From assembly GCF_002161355.1 (NCBI RefSeq), contig NZ_NFHL01000001.1, forward strand, positions 434,001 through 498,000: a stretch of 64,000 bases of DNA, given 5' to 3'. A program made the position numbers and the translations under genes. Shown piece after piece: positions 43,928 through 52,727 of the stretch. The notes below the pieces were generated by a model. That model ran no database searches, was not told the origin of the DNA, and saw nothing but the letters and a program-made list of their open reading frames with translations. The stretch is from Lachnoclostridium sp. An76. GTDB taxonomy: Bacteria; Bacillota; Clostridia; Lachnospirales; Lachnospiraceae. Within the stretch, counting starts at the first letter, position 1, and every line of letters begins with the position of its first letter.

Positions 43928-46003
43928 TTATTCTTCCGATGCCCTTGCAGCGATCTCTTTCTCCTGTACATCCGACGGAGCCTGCTCATATCTTGCGAAC
44001 TGATATTCATAAGTCCCGCGTCCGCCTGTCATGGAGCGGAGCACTGTGCAGTAGCCGAACAGTCCTGTCATCGGGATATCCGCCTCGATCACCTGCTTGC
44101 CGCCCGCTACCGGAGTCATGCCGAGCACTCTTCCGCGCCTCTTGTTCAGGTCGCCCATCACATCGCCGGTGTAATCATCCGGCACTGTCACCTTGATGGA
44201 AGCGATCGGCTCGAGCAGGACGGGCGAAGCCTCCATGAATCCTTTCTTAAACGCCTGGCTTGTAGCAGTCTTGAACGCCATCTCCGAAGAGTCTACCGGA
44301 TGGTAGGATCCATCGTAGAGGATCGCTTTCACTCCGACTACCGGGTATCCGGCGAGAGGTCCTTTCACCACGGATTCCTGGAGTCCCTTTTCCACTGCCG
44401 GGAAATAGTTCTTCGGAACAGCACCGCCAACTACGCACTCCTCAAAAATATACGGCGTGTCCAGATCATGGGAAGGCTCAAATTTCATCTTGACATGTCC
44501 GTACTGTCCGTGGCCGCCCGTCTGTTTCTTATATTTCATATCCACATCCGAGTTCTTGCGGATCGTTTCGCGGAAAGCAACTTTCGGAGTTTCCAGAACG
44601 ATCTCTACTTTGTACCTTGCCGCCAGCTTGCTCGCCGCGATCTCAAGATGCTGGTCTCCCATGCCGTAGAGCAGTGTCTGACGGTTCTCGCTGTCATTAA
44701 CCGACTTGAGCGTCACATCCTCTGCGGTCATCCTTGCAAGAGCCTGGGAGACTTTGTCCTCATCCCCTTTATTCTTTACGCGGTATCTCATGTATGTATA
44801 AGGCACGGAGTAATCCGTCTTTGCATAGGATACCGGGGTTGCCTTCGTGGAGAGCGTATCCCCTGTCCTTGTATTTGCGAGCTTCGCGATGGCTCCGATA
44901 TCCCCGGCAAACAGTTCGGATACTTCTGACGGCTTATTCCCGCACATCGTATACAGCTTGCCCGGCTTCTCCTCTGCCTCTGTATCCGCATTGTAAAGGA
45001 TGTCATCCCCTTTGAGCACTCCGGAGCACACCTTTACAAAGGAATATTTTCCGATAAACGGATCCACCATGGTCTTGAACACGTACGCTGTCTTCGCCTT
45101 TGCGAAATCATAGTTAGCCTCAAAGATCTCATTCGTCCTGCGGTTGATGCCCGCGCATGTCCTCTTGTCCGGGCTCGGGAAGAACCTTACGATGTCGGAC
45201 AGGAGATTCGCAACGCCCTGGGCCTGCACGTTGGATCCCATTGCCACAGGGACGATATCCCCGTCCATCACTTCCGTGCGCATTGCGGCCCGGATCTCTT
45301 CGATAGAGAATTCCTCGCCGTTGAAATATCTCTCCATAAATTCTTCGCTCGTCTCAGCGACAGCTTCCATCAGGGAATCCCTGAGGATCTGGAGGTTCGG
45401 CTTACAGTAATCCGGGATCTCGCACTCTTCCCTCTGGCCGATGCCTGTGTACCTGCGGCCCGCATTTTTAATGACATTGATATACCCGACCAGTTTTTCA
45501 TTCTCGCGGATCGGCTGGAAATGCGGCGCGATCTTCTTGCCGTATTTCGCTGTCAGGTCTTCTACTACCTGGCGGAAGCTGGCATCGTCCACATCCATTT
45601 CTGTCACATAGATCATTCTCGGGAGATTATACTTATCGCACAGCTCCCATGCCTTCTCCGTGCCGACCTGAACGCCAGCCTTGCCGGATACGACGATGAC
45701 CGCAGCGTCAGCCGCGCTGACCGCTTCTTCCACCTCGCCTACAAAGTCAAAGTATCCCGGCGTATCAAGGATATTGATCTTCGCTTTTTCCCACTCGATG
45801 GGGATCAGGCTTGTGCTGATGGAAAATCCGCGTTTCTGCTCCTCTTTATCAAAATCACTGACTGTGTTGGACTCTGTGACTTTTCCCATACGGTTCGTGG
45901 CGCCCGATACATAAAGCATTGCCTCGACAAGACTTGTCTTTCCGCTCCCGCCATGTCCGAGCAATACCACGTTCCTGATTTCGTCCGTTCTGTAAACCTT
46001 CAT
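43928..46003 (-). CDS. Elongation factor G-like GTPase (EF-G-2 type)
   Basis: 691 residues with all five EF-G domains. G1 is intact (GHGGSGKT, residues 16-23). Others differ from translocating EF-G: switch II reads DTPGYFDF with Tyr in place of the catalytic His, and G4 reads TEMD instead of NKxD. The C-terminal domain IV keeps GGHGQYGHV and domain V ends with RSMTGGRGTYEYQF. These changes are known from EF-G-2 paralogues, whose role in translation is not settled. No rpsL/rpsG/tuf genes lie near, unlike the main fusA. Own promoter at 46074-46102. Confidence 0.88.
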   Translation of the reverse strand: MKVYRTDEIRNVVLLGHGGSGKTSLVEAMLYVSGATNRMGKVTESNTVSDFDKEEQKRGFSISTSLIPIEWEKAKINILDTPGYFDFVGEVEEAVSAADAAVIVVSGKAGVQVGTEKAWELCDKYNLPRMIYVTEMDVDDASFRQVVEDLTAKYGKKIAPHFQPIRENEKLVGYINVIKNAGRRYTGIGQREECEIPDYCKPNLQILRDSLMEAVAETSEEFMERYFNGEEFSIEEIRAAMRTEVMDGDIVPVAMGSNVQAQGVANLLSDIVRFFPSPDKRTCAGINRRTNEIFEANYDFAKAKTAYVFKTMVDPFIGKYSFVKVCSGVLKGDDILYNADTEAEEKPGKLYTMCGNKPSEVSELFAGDIGAIAKLANTRTGDTLSTKATPVSYAKTDYSVPYTYMRYRVKNKGDEDKVSQALARMTAEDVTLKSVNDSENRQTLLYGMGDQHLEIAASKLAARYKVEIVLETPKVAFRETIRKNSDVDMKYKKQTGGHGQYGHVKMKFEPSHDLDTPYIFEECVVGGAVPKNYFPAVEKGLQESVVKGPLAGYPVVGVKAILYDGSYHPVDSSEMAFKTATSQAFKKGFMEASPVLLEPIASIKVTVPDDYTGDVMGDLNKRRGRVLGMTPVAGGKQVIEADIPMTGLFGYCTVLRSMTGGRGTYEYQFARYEQAPSDVQEKEIAARASEE

Positions 46004-46073
46004 GCTGCTGCCTCCTTGATATGTAGTTATTATGCATACGCTTAAATCTTTCCCGCATGCACGCCATGGATAT

Positions 46074-46102
46074 ATTGTACTAAAATCTTTTGGAAATTAC
46101 AA
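46074..46102 (-). promoter_or_regulatory. Promoter of the EF-G-like gene
   Basis: Minus-strand TTGTAA (46102-46097) and TACAAT (46079-46074), exactly 17 bases apart; leader about 65 bases ending in AAGGAGGCAGCAGC. Confidence 0.65.
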
Positions 46103-46193
46103 CTATTTTATGTATTTTTCACATATAACTTGCATTTTGACAGGCAGATGGCCCTTTCCATCGCCCGGGGTGCGCCGGAAGGCGTTTCTTCCG

Positions 46194-46222
46194 TTTACTT
46201 TTATGATGCAACGTGCTAAAAT
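46194..46222 (+). promoter_or_regulatory. Possible promoter of tyrA-aroA
   Basis: TTTACT (46194-46199) and TAAAAT (46217-46222), 17 bases apart and 35 bases ahead of the tyrA start. The -35 box is weak. A TTGACA at 46137-46142 farther upstream lacks a matching -10. Confidence 0.45.
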
Positions 46223-46256
46223 GGCTCTATTACAGGAAACGGAAAGGATGACATAT

Positions 46257-47354
46257 ATGGCAGCAACAAAAGCAGGGTTTATCGGGCTGGGGCTCATCGG
46301 AGGCTCCATCGCCAAAGCGATCCGGAAATACTATCCGGGCTGCGAACTGATCGCATTTGACAAAAGCAGGGAGAGCCTTGCCCTTGCCGTACAGGAGGGG
46401 ACCATAGACACCGCATGCTCGTCTATTGACGACAATTTCAAAGGATGCAGCTACATTTTCCTGTGCGCCCCTGTCTCCTGCAATACTGCTTATCTCTCCC
46501 AACTTAAAGAGCTGGTCGGAAAGGACTGCATATTGACAGACGTGGGGAGCGTCAAGACTTCCATCCATGAAGAGATCATCTCACTCGGCATGGAGGAATG
46601 TTTCATCGGCGGGCACCCTATGGCGGGGTCAGAAAAAAGCGGTTTCGCGAACTCCAAAGCGCACCTGATCGAGAACGCTTACTATATCCTGACTCCTTCT
46701 GCAAAAGTACCGGAAGAAAAAGTAGAGGGATACCGGCAATTCGTCTCCTCTCTGAAGGCGATCCCCATTGTCCTTGACTATAAGGAACACGATCTGATAA
46801 CCGGGACGATCAGCCATCTCCCGCATATCATTGCCGCTTCCCTGGTGAATTTTGTGCACGACACGGACACAGAAGACGGCCTGATGAAAGCACTTGCGGC
46901 AGGAGGCTTTAAAGACATCACGAGGATCGCGTCCTCCTCTCCTGTCATGTGGCAGCAGATCTGCCTGAAAAACAGCCGGAATATCTCACATATCCTTGCA
47001 GGTTACATTCATGCCCTTGAACGCGCGAGACAGGCAGTGGATCTCGGAGACGAAGGCGCTCTGTACTCGATGTTCGAATCTTCCAGGGACTACCGGGACT
47101 CCATGCCCAACAGCTCCGCCGGCCCGATCAAGAAGCAGTTCGCCATCTACTGCGACATTATCGACGAGGCGGGAGGGATTGCTACGATCGCCACGATCCT
47201 TGCCAGCAACAATATCAATATCAAAAATATCGGTATCATACACAACAGGGAATTTGAAGAAGGTGTGCTGCGGATCGAATTTTACGAAGAGGACGCCTCG
47301 GCAAAAGCTGCCGCGCTTCTCCAGAAATACCGCTATGTGGTATATGAGACCTGA
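46257..47354 (+). CDS. tyrA: Prephenate dehydrogenase with C-terminal ACT domain
   Basis: 365 residues from ATG 46257, selected because AAAGGA lies eight bases before it; an open frame extends upstream through the promoter and is not used. The NAD-binding motif GLGLIGGSIAKAI opens the protein, and GGHPMAGSEKSG near residue 120 is the conserved substrate-site block. Residues 290-360 form an ACT domain (IDEAGGIATIATILASNNI), which in this family binds tyrosine for feedback inhibition. It converts prephenate to 4-hydroxyphenylpyruvate. aroA follows 67 bases later. Confidence 0.94.
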   Translation: MAATKAGFIGLGLIGGSIAKAIRKYYPGCELIAFDKSRESLALAVQEGTIDTACSSIDDNFKGCSYIFLCAPVSCNTAYLSQLKELVGKDCILTDVGSVKTSIHEEIISLGMEECFIGGHPMAGSEKSGFANSKAHLIENAYYILTPSAKVPEEKVEGYRQFVSSLKAIPIVLDYKEHDLITGTISHLPHIIAASLVNFVHDTDTEDGLMKALAAGGFKDITRIASSSPVMWQQICLKNSRNISHILAGYIHALERARQAVDLGDEGALYSMFESSRDYRDSMPNSSAGPIKKQFAIYCDIIDEAGGIATIATILASNNINIKNIGIIHNREFEEGVLRIEFYEEDASAKAAALLQKYRYVVYET

Positions 47355-47421
47355 TCAGGCCAGATACCGAAACCGGATTTTACCAGAAATTTAAGATAAA
47401 TTACAGAAAGAGGATTTAAAT

Positions 47422-48711
47422 ATGGAATTATGCAGCATTACCGGGCTGAAAGGAAGAGTCGCTGTCCCGGGAGACAAATCGATTTCACACAGATGTATCA
47501 TGTTCGGCTCTATCGCAGACGGCATAACAGAAGTCCGCAATTTTCTTGAAGGCGCGGACTGTCTCGCCACGATCCGGTGCTTCCGCTCGCTTGGGATCGA
47601 GATCGAAGAAAAGGACGCCTCTGTCATCGTACACGGAAAAGGCCTTCACGGGCTTTCCGCCCCTGACAGCATCCTGGATGCAGGCAACAGCGGCACAACG
47701 ACCCGCCTCCTCTCCGGCATCCTTGCCGGCCAGCCCTTTGAGTCCAGGCTTTCCGGCGATGAATCCCTCAACTCCCGCCCCATGAAGCGCATCATAGATC
47801 CACTCACCCGGATGGGAGCCCATATATCGAGCATCCCCGGGAACGGCTGCGCTCCCTTACGCATCACGCCTTCCAGTCTCCACGGCATCCACTATGACTC
47901 ACCTGTGGCATCCGCGCAGGTTAAGTCATGCATCCTTCTCGCGGGACTGTACGCGGACGGGGAAACCTCTGTCACAGAGCCATCCCTCTCCCGCAACCAT
48001 ACTGAGCTGATGCTCCGGGAATTCGGCGCGGATATCCGCACGACCCATGCGCTGGACAGCACAAAAGCCACAGCTTCCATACGCCCCTGCAGCGGACTGT
48101 ACGGCCAGAAGATCACAGTGCCCGGGGATATTTCCTCCGCCGCTTATTTCATCGCGGCAGGCCTCATCGTCCCGGACTCTGAGATCCTGATCGAAAATGT
48201 TGGGATCAATCCGACCCGCGCCGGGATCCTGAAAGTGTGTGAAGATATGGGCGGCAATATCACGCTCCTCAACGAACGTACAGAAGGCGGCGAAAAGATC
48301 GCAGACATCCTTGTGGAAACGAGTTCCCTGCACGGCATCACCATCGAAGGGGATATCATCCCGGCCCTGATAGACGAAATACCTGTGATCGCAGTCATGG
48401 CTGCTGTCGCAGAAGGAACGACCGTCATAAAAGACGCCGCAGAGCTTAAAGTAAAAGAAACTGACCGCATCGAAACTGTCACGGACAATTTAAAGGCAAT
48501 GGGATGCAATGTCACCCCCACCGCTGACGGAATGATCATCACCGGCGGAAAGCTCAGAGGAGCTTCCATCCACACCCTCCTGGACCACCGCATCGCAATG
48601 GCATTCAGCATCGCAGCTCTGGTCGCTGAGGGAACCACAAAAATACTGGACAGCAAATGTGTGGATGTATCATATCCCACATTCTATGACACCTTCGAAC
48701 AATTATTGTAA
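47422..48711 (+). CDS. aroA: EPSP synthase (3-phosphoshikimate 1-carboxyvinyltransferase)
   Basis: 429 residues. Signature blocks are VPGDKSISHR (residues 15-24), GNSGTTTRLLSG near 89 and the C-terminal VKETDRIE plus DHRIAMAFSIAAL. It joins shikimate 3-phosphate and PEP, the sixth step of the shikimate pathway. GAAAGAGGA precedes the ATG. It forms a unit with tyrA. The TAA stop codon at 48709-48711 runs into the palindromic element of copy C. Confidence 0.95.
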   Translation: MELCSITGLKGRVAVPGDKSISHRCIMFGSIADGITEVRNFLEGADCLATIRCFRSLGIEIEEKDASVIVHGKGLHGLSAPDSILDAGNSGTTTRLLSGILAGQPFESRLSGDESLNSRPMKRIIDPLTRMGAHISSIPGNGCAPLRITPSSLHGIHYDSPVASAQVKSCILLAGLYADGETSVTEPSLSRNHTELMLREFGADIRTTHALDSTKATASIRPCSGLYGQKITVPGDISSAAYFIAAGLIVPDSEILIENVGINPTRAGILKVCEDMGGNITLLNERTEGGEKIADILVETSSLHGITIEGDIIPALIDEIPVIAVMAAVAEGTTVIKDAAELKVKETDRIETVTDNLKAMGCNVTPTADGMIITGGKLRGASIHTLLDHRIAMAFSIAALVAEGTTKILDSKCVDVSYPTFYDTFEQLL

Positions 48712-49010
48712 ATCTGTATTTGTGGGGGAGCCTGCCAATGGCTGAACGTCCGAAAACCGTCGGTTTGATGCAGGACGTTTTCGCGGCGGGCGGGGATATG
48801 GCGCATCAAAGGGGCCGGTTTTCTGCGCGCATCCGATCGGAAGGTCCCCGCAGGCAAATGCAGGATTTCAAAAGGTGGGTGAGGTGACTGCGGAGGGGCT
48901 TGAAAAAACTTGAAATCCGGGACTATGCGTTGAGATCAGCAGGGGGCTTGTCTGAGGCAACGCCGAGTTGCGCCCTGCTGATCCCTGTCTTTAGCATAGT
49001 CCCGGATTTC
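48710..49010. repeat. Palindromic element, copy C (rearranged)
   Basis: Starts at the aroA stop with AAATCTGTATTTGTGGGGGA and continues GTCCGAAAACCGTCGGTTTG as in copy B. After GCGGCGGGCGGGGATATGGC the right arm is not the exact complement; instead a degenerate right part (GCATCAAAGGGGCCGG...) follows, and the hairpin module stands beside it, not inside. The hairpin (48912-49010) has arms AAATCCGGGACTATGC/GCATAGTCCCGGATTT and GATCAGCAGGG/CCCTGCTGATC around TGTCTGAGGCAACGCCGAGT. It ends at the base before the apgM stop codon (49011-49013). Confidence 0.85.
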
Positions 49011-50243
49011 TTAGTTTTTGCTGCCACGGAGCCCCGGCAGATCCAGATTTAAAAGATGATCGATCAGCCGGTACCCTTCTTCCAGCATCTTTCCGCTCTC
49101 CCGGCCTGTTTTCTCACTGTACACACTGCATCCTTCCTGCGCCTTTGTGCTGTCATACAGCAGGTACGGCACCGGGTCTGATGTATGGGTGCGCACCCTC
49201 ACCGGAGTCGGGTGATCCGGAAGGATCAGCATCCTGAAATCAACCCCTGCTCCGCGGAGCGCATCCGCCACAGGGCCGATCACCTGATCGTCAATATATT
49301 CTATGGCTTTGATCTTATCTTCCGCGCTTCCCTGGTGCCCCATCTCATCCGGGGCTTCGATATGTACATAGACAAAATCATAGCCGTCCTCAGTCAGGGC
49401 TTTCACCGCTGCCCGGGCTTTTCCCGCATAATTCGTATGGAGCCCGCCGTTTGCGCCTTCCACGATGATATTGTGCATCCCGGAGCCTGCCGCGATCCCT
49501 TTCAGCAGATCCACCGCTGAGATCATGGCGCCTTTCACCCCGGTTTTCTCCTCAAAGGAAGGCAGTGCAGGGCGCGTGCCTGCTCCCCAGAACCAGGCGG
49601 AGTTGGCGGGATTTTTCCCTTCCGCGCGCCGCTTTACATTGACGGGATGGTCTTTCAGGATCTCATAGCTCCTGACCATCATCTCCCGGAGCACAGGATC
49701 TTCGGGCAGATATTCCCCGATCCGTTTCGTCAGGATATCATGGGGCGGCGTCAGGTCTGTTACTTTCCCATCTTTCTGGATGAGAAGGTGCCGGTAACTG
49801 GTCCCCACGTAAAAAGTATAGCCCTCTCTTCCGAGCCCCTCCCTGAGCGCTTCCACAAGGGCAGCCGCCTCTTCTGTCGGGATCTCTCCGGAGCTGTGGT
49901 CCAGGATCACTCTGTCCTCATACCAGTCTTCCTCTTCGGAAAGAGTGACAAGATTGCACCGGAAGGACACGTCATTCTCCCCCATTTCCGCCCCGATGCT
50001 CAGGGCTTCCAGAGGAGAACGGCCGGAATAATATTTCCTCGGGTCATAGCCGATCACCGACAGGTTTGCCGTATCGCTCCCGGGAGCCATGCCTTCCGGG
50101 ACAGTGCGGACCATCCCGATCTCCGAATCCGCTGCCAGGCGGTCCATGTTCACTGTCCGCGCCGCTTCCAGCGGGGTGCGTCCATCCAGTTCTTCCAGCG
50201 GTTCGTCCGCCATTCCGTCACATAAGATCACAATATATTTCAT
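49011..50243 (-). CDS. apgM: ApgM-type cofactor-independent phosphoglycerate mutase family protein
   Basis: 410 residues of the alkaline-phosphatase superfamily: MKYIVILCDGMADEP with the first metal Asp9, the serine block PGSDTANLSVIGYDP near 55, and the metal residues HIEAPDEMGHQG near 285. Known members interconvert 2- and 3-phosphoglycerate. Here the gene directly follows hom (20-base gap), an arrangement in which apgM-like proteins have been proposed to replace homoserine kinase. No thrB is seen. The last codons (SKN and stop) are formed by the edge of the palindromic element, so the original C terminus may have been altered. Confidence 0.85.
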   Translation of the reverse strand: MKYIVILCDGMADEPLEELDGRTPLEAARTVNMDRLAADSEIGMVRTVPEGMAPGSDTANLSVIGYDPRKYYSGRSPLEALSIGAEMGENDVSFRCNLVTLSEEEDWYEDRVILDHSSGEIPTEEAAALVEALREGLGREGYTFYVGTSYRHLLIQKDGKVTDLTPPHDILTKRIGEYLPEDPVLREMMVRSYEILKDHPVNVKRRAEGKNPANSAWFWGAGTRPALPSFEEKTGVKGAMISAVDLLKGIAAGSGMHNIIVEGANGGLHTNYAGKARAAVKALTEDGYDFVYVHIEAPDEMGHQGSAEDKIKAIEYIDDQVIGPVADALRGAGVDFRMLILPDHPTPVRVRTHTSDPVPYLLYDSTKAQEGCSVYSEKTGRESGKMLEEGYRLIDHLLNLDLPGLRGSKN

Positions 50244-50263
50244 GTTCAGTCCAGCCTCTTTCC

Positions 50264-51481
50264 TTACTCTTCAATGCGGATCATATGCAGGATCCCTTCT
50301 GCCTGAGCTGCCTTTCCGGCATACTCGCCCTCTGTCATCACTCCGGTCACAAAGCCGAACTCGCCTTCCACGCCGTCCACTGTCAGGATCTTAACCTCGC
50401 CGAACAGTTTCTCAACCTCGTCTCTGCGCGCCTCTGCGTCACCTGACATGCGCACAAAGAACTTCCTGCTTGTATCCCCGACCGGCTGGAGCTCCAGCTT
50501 CTCGCTCTTCCACATGGTCATGATATTTCTGTGGAGATGCTTCGCCGCATCCACCACATCCGCTACGACCGCGCTGGCCGTGGGCAGCTTGCCTGCCCCG
50601 CTTCCGTAGAACATCGCGTCGCCCAGTACATTTCCGTTGACGAAAACTGCATTGAACACATCGTCCACACTGTAAAGCGGGTGTCCCTTTTTCAGGAGAG
50701 CCGGAGCTACAATGGCTGAGAGACAGCTTCCGCAGCGCTTACTGGACGCCAGCAGCTTGATCGTCATGCCCATCTTCTTTGCATAAAGCATATCTTCTTT
50801 TGCGATCTTTGTGATGCCTTCTGTATAGATATCCTCAAAGTCCACCTGCTGTCCCGAGATCAGGGATGAGAGGATGGCGATCTTGCGGCATGCGTCGTAG
50901 CCTTCTACATCCGCCTCCGGGTTGCGCTCTGCGTACCCGTTGTCCTGCGCCTCCTTCAGGACCTCGTCATAGTCAGCGCCCTCATAGAACATCTTGCTGA
51001 GCATATAGTTGGTCGTCCCGTTCAGGATCCCTGTGATCTCCTCGATCCGGTCAGCTGTCAGGCTGGAATTGAGGGCACGGATGATCGGGATACCGCCTCC
51101 GACACTGGCCTCAAAAAGGAAGTTCAGTTCTCTTTCCCTTGCAATGGAGAGCAGCTCAGCCCCGTGCTTCGCGACAAGAGCCTTGTTGGATGTGGCAACG
51201 CTTTTCCCCGCTTCCAGGCAGCGCTTTACAAAAGTATAGGCAGGCTCGATCCCTCCCATAACTTCCACTACGATCTTAATCTCCGGGTCATTGATGATCA
51301 CATCGATGTCATGGACGATCTTCTCCTGGATCGGGTCTCCCGGGAAATCTCTGATGTCGAGCACATATTTGATATTGATCTCATCTCCTGCCCTCTGGTT
51401 GATGATATCACCGTTGGTTTTGATGACCTCGACCACTCCTGACCCTACTGTACCATATCCCATTACTGCTATATTTACCAT
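50264..51481 (-). CDS. hom: Homoserine dehydrogenase
   Basis: 405 residues: NAD(P)-binding motif MGYGTVGSGVVE at the N terminus, the catalytic/homoserine site GGIPIIRALNSSL near 145 and NGTTNYML near 172, and a C-terminal ACT domain (residues 330-400) for feedback control by threonine. It reduces aspartate semialdehyde to homoserine, the branch toward threonine and methionine. AGAAAGGAA precedes the ATG. It lies 54 bases after prfB and 20 before apgM. Confidence 0.95.
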   Translation of the reverse strand: MVNIAVMGYGTVGSGVVEVIKTNGDIINQRAGDEINIKYVLDIRDFPGDPIQEKIVHDIDVIINDPEIKIVVEVMGGIEPAYTFVKRCLEAGKSVATSNKALVAKHGAELLSIARERELNFLFEASVGGGIPIIRALNSSLTADRIEEITGILNGTTNYMLSKMFYEGADYDEVLKEAQDNGYAERNPEADVEGYDACRKIAILSSLISGQQVDFEDIYTEGITKIAKEDMLYAKKMGMTIKLLASSKRCGSCLSAIVAPALLKKGHPLYSVDDVFNAVFVNGNVLGDAMFYGSGAGKLPTASAVVADVVDAAKHLHRNIMTMWKSEKLELQPVGDTSRKFFVRMSGDAEARRDEVEKLFGEVKILTVDGVEGEFGFVTGVMTEGEYAGKAAQAEGILHMIRIEE

Positions 51482-51535
51482 TGCTCTCTTTTCCTTTCTG
51501 TACTTTCTTTATAGTAGCCGAAACAGGCTCCCGGG

Positions 51536-52655
51536 TCACTGCTCGGGCGCCTGCTGTGTATTTGCGCTCAGATATGCGTTGATGAACGGATCGATATTTC
51601 CATCCATCACTCCGTTCACATTGCTGACTTCCGCATTCGTCCTGTGGTCTTTCACCAGCGTGTACGGCTGCATCACATAGGAACGGATCTGGTTTCCAAA
51701 GTTGATATCCCGCACCTCACCGCGGATGTCGGACATTTTCTCCGCCTGCTCCTGCTGCTTCATAAGATACAGCTTGGATCTGAGCATCTGCATTGCCTTA
51801 TCCTTGTTCATATGCTGGGAGCGCTCATTCTGGCACTGCACCACGATCCCCGTCGGGAGATGGGTGATGCGGACCGCGGACGAAGTCTTATTGATATGCT
51901 GCCCGCCGGCGCCGCTGGAGCGGTACGTGTCGATCTTCAGATCGTCGTCATTGATCTCGATGTCGATATCCTCCTCGATATCCGGGATCACATCACAGGA
52001 CGCAAACGATGTCTGGCGCTTGCCCGCCGCGTTGAACGGGGAGATACGCACAAGCCGGTGCACCCCTTTCTCCGAGCGGAGATACCCGTAGGCATTCTCC
52101 CCTTTCACTTCAAAGGTCACACCTTTGATCCCTGCCACATCCCCTTCCAGGTAGTCCAGGACTTCCACATCGTATCCTTTTTTCTCAGCCCAGCGGGTGT
52201 ACATGCGGTACAGCATGCCCGCCCAGTCGCAGGATTCCGTGCCGCCCGCCCCTGCGTGGAGCGTCACGATCGCATTGTCGCGGTCATAGGGTCCCGTAAG
52301 GAGTGTACTGATCCGAAGCTCTTCGAATTTTTCTTCAAATCCGTTGAGTTCCTCTTCGATCTCCTGCACGGTTTCCTCGTCCGGCTCCTCCTCGCTCATC
52401 TCGATGAGCAGGAGCATATCCTCATAGTCTGAATACAGTTTCTCGATCTCTTTTACCGAGTCCTGCAGGCCTTTCAGTTCCTTCATGACCTGCTGGGAGA
52501 CTTCCGGGTCATCCCAGAATCCCGGCTCCTCCAGACGCTTCTGGAGCTCTTCTACTCTTAACTTCTTTGACGCCAGGTCAAAGTGAATCCCTCAGATCTT
52601 TCAGCGGTTCTTCATAGGCTGTCAGTCTTGACTTTAATTCATCTAATAAAACCAC
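51536..52655 (-). CDS. prfB: Peptide chain release factor 2, with programmed +1 frameshift
   Basis: The gene starts at GTG 52655 (AGAGG eight bases ahead) with VVLLDELKSRLTAYEEPLKD and meets an in-frame TGA at 52580-52578 after 25 codons. The slip site is the classical CTT TGA C, preceded by the internal Shine-Dalgarno-like AGGG; a +1 shift joins the reading to LASKKLRVEELQKR and the rest of the protein. The body has the RF2 stop-codon motif SPF (RISPFNA) and the hydrolysis motif GGQ (SGAGGQHINKT). Scarce RF2 promotes the shift, so RF2 controls its own level. A frame-only reading wrongly begins at 52486. Confidence 0.95.
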
Positions 52656-52727
52656 CTTATTCACCTCTTTCATATTTTTTCTGTCAATATGCCTTACCCC
52701 CTGCACGGGCAAGGCATGAACTGCTGC

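Noticed and set aside
46032..46256. Longer start for tyrA, adding 75 residues.
   Set aside because: The extra part covers the promoter region, lacks family likeness, and the ATG at 46257 has an ideally spaced ribosome binding site.
52578..52580. In-frame TGA in prfB as a selenocysteine codon or a damaged gene.
   Set aside because: The CTTTGAC context, the preceding AGGG and the continuation in the +1 frame match the known RF2 frameshift.
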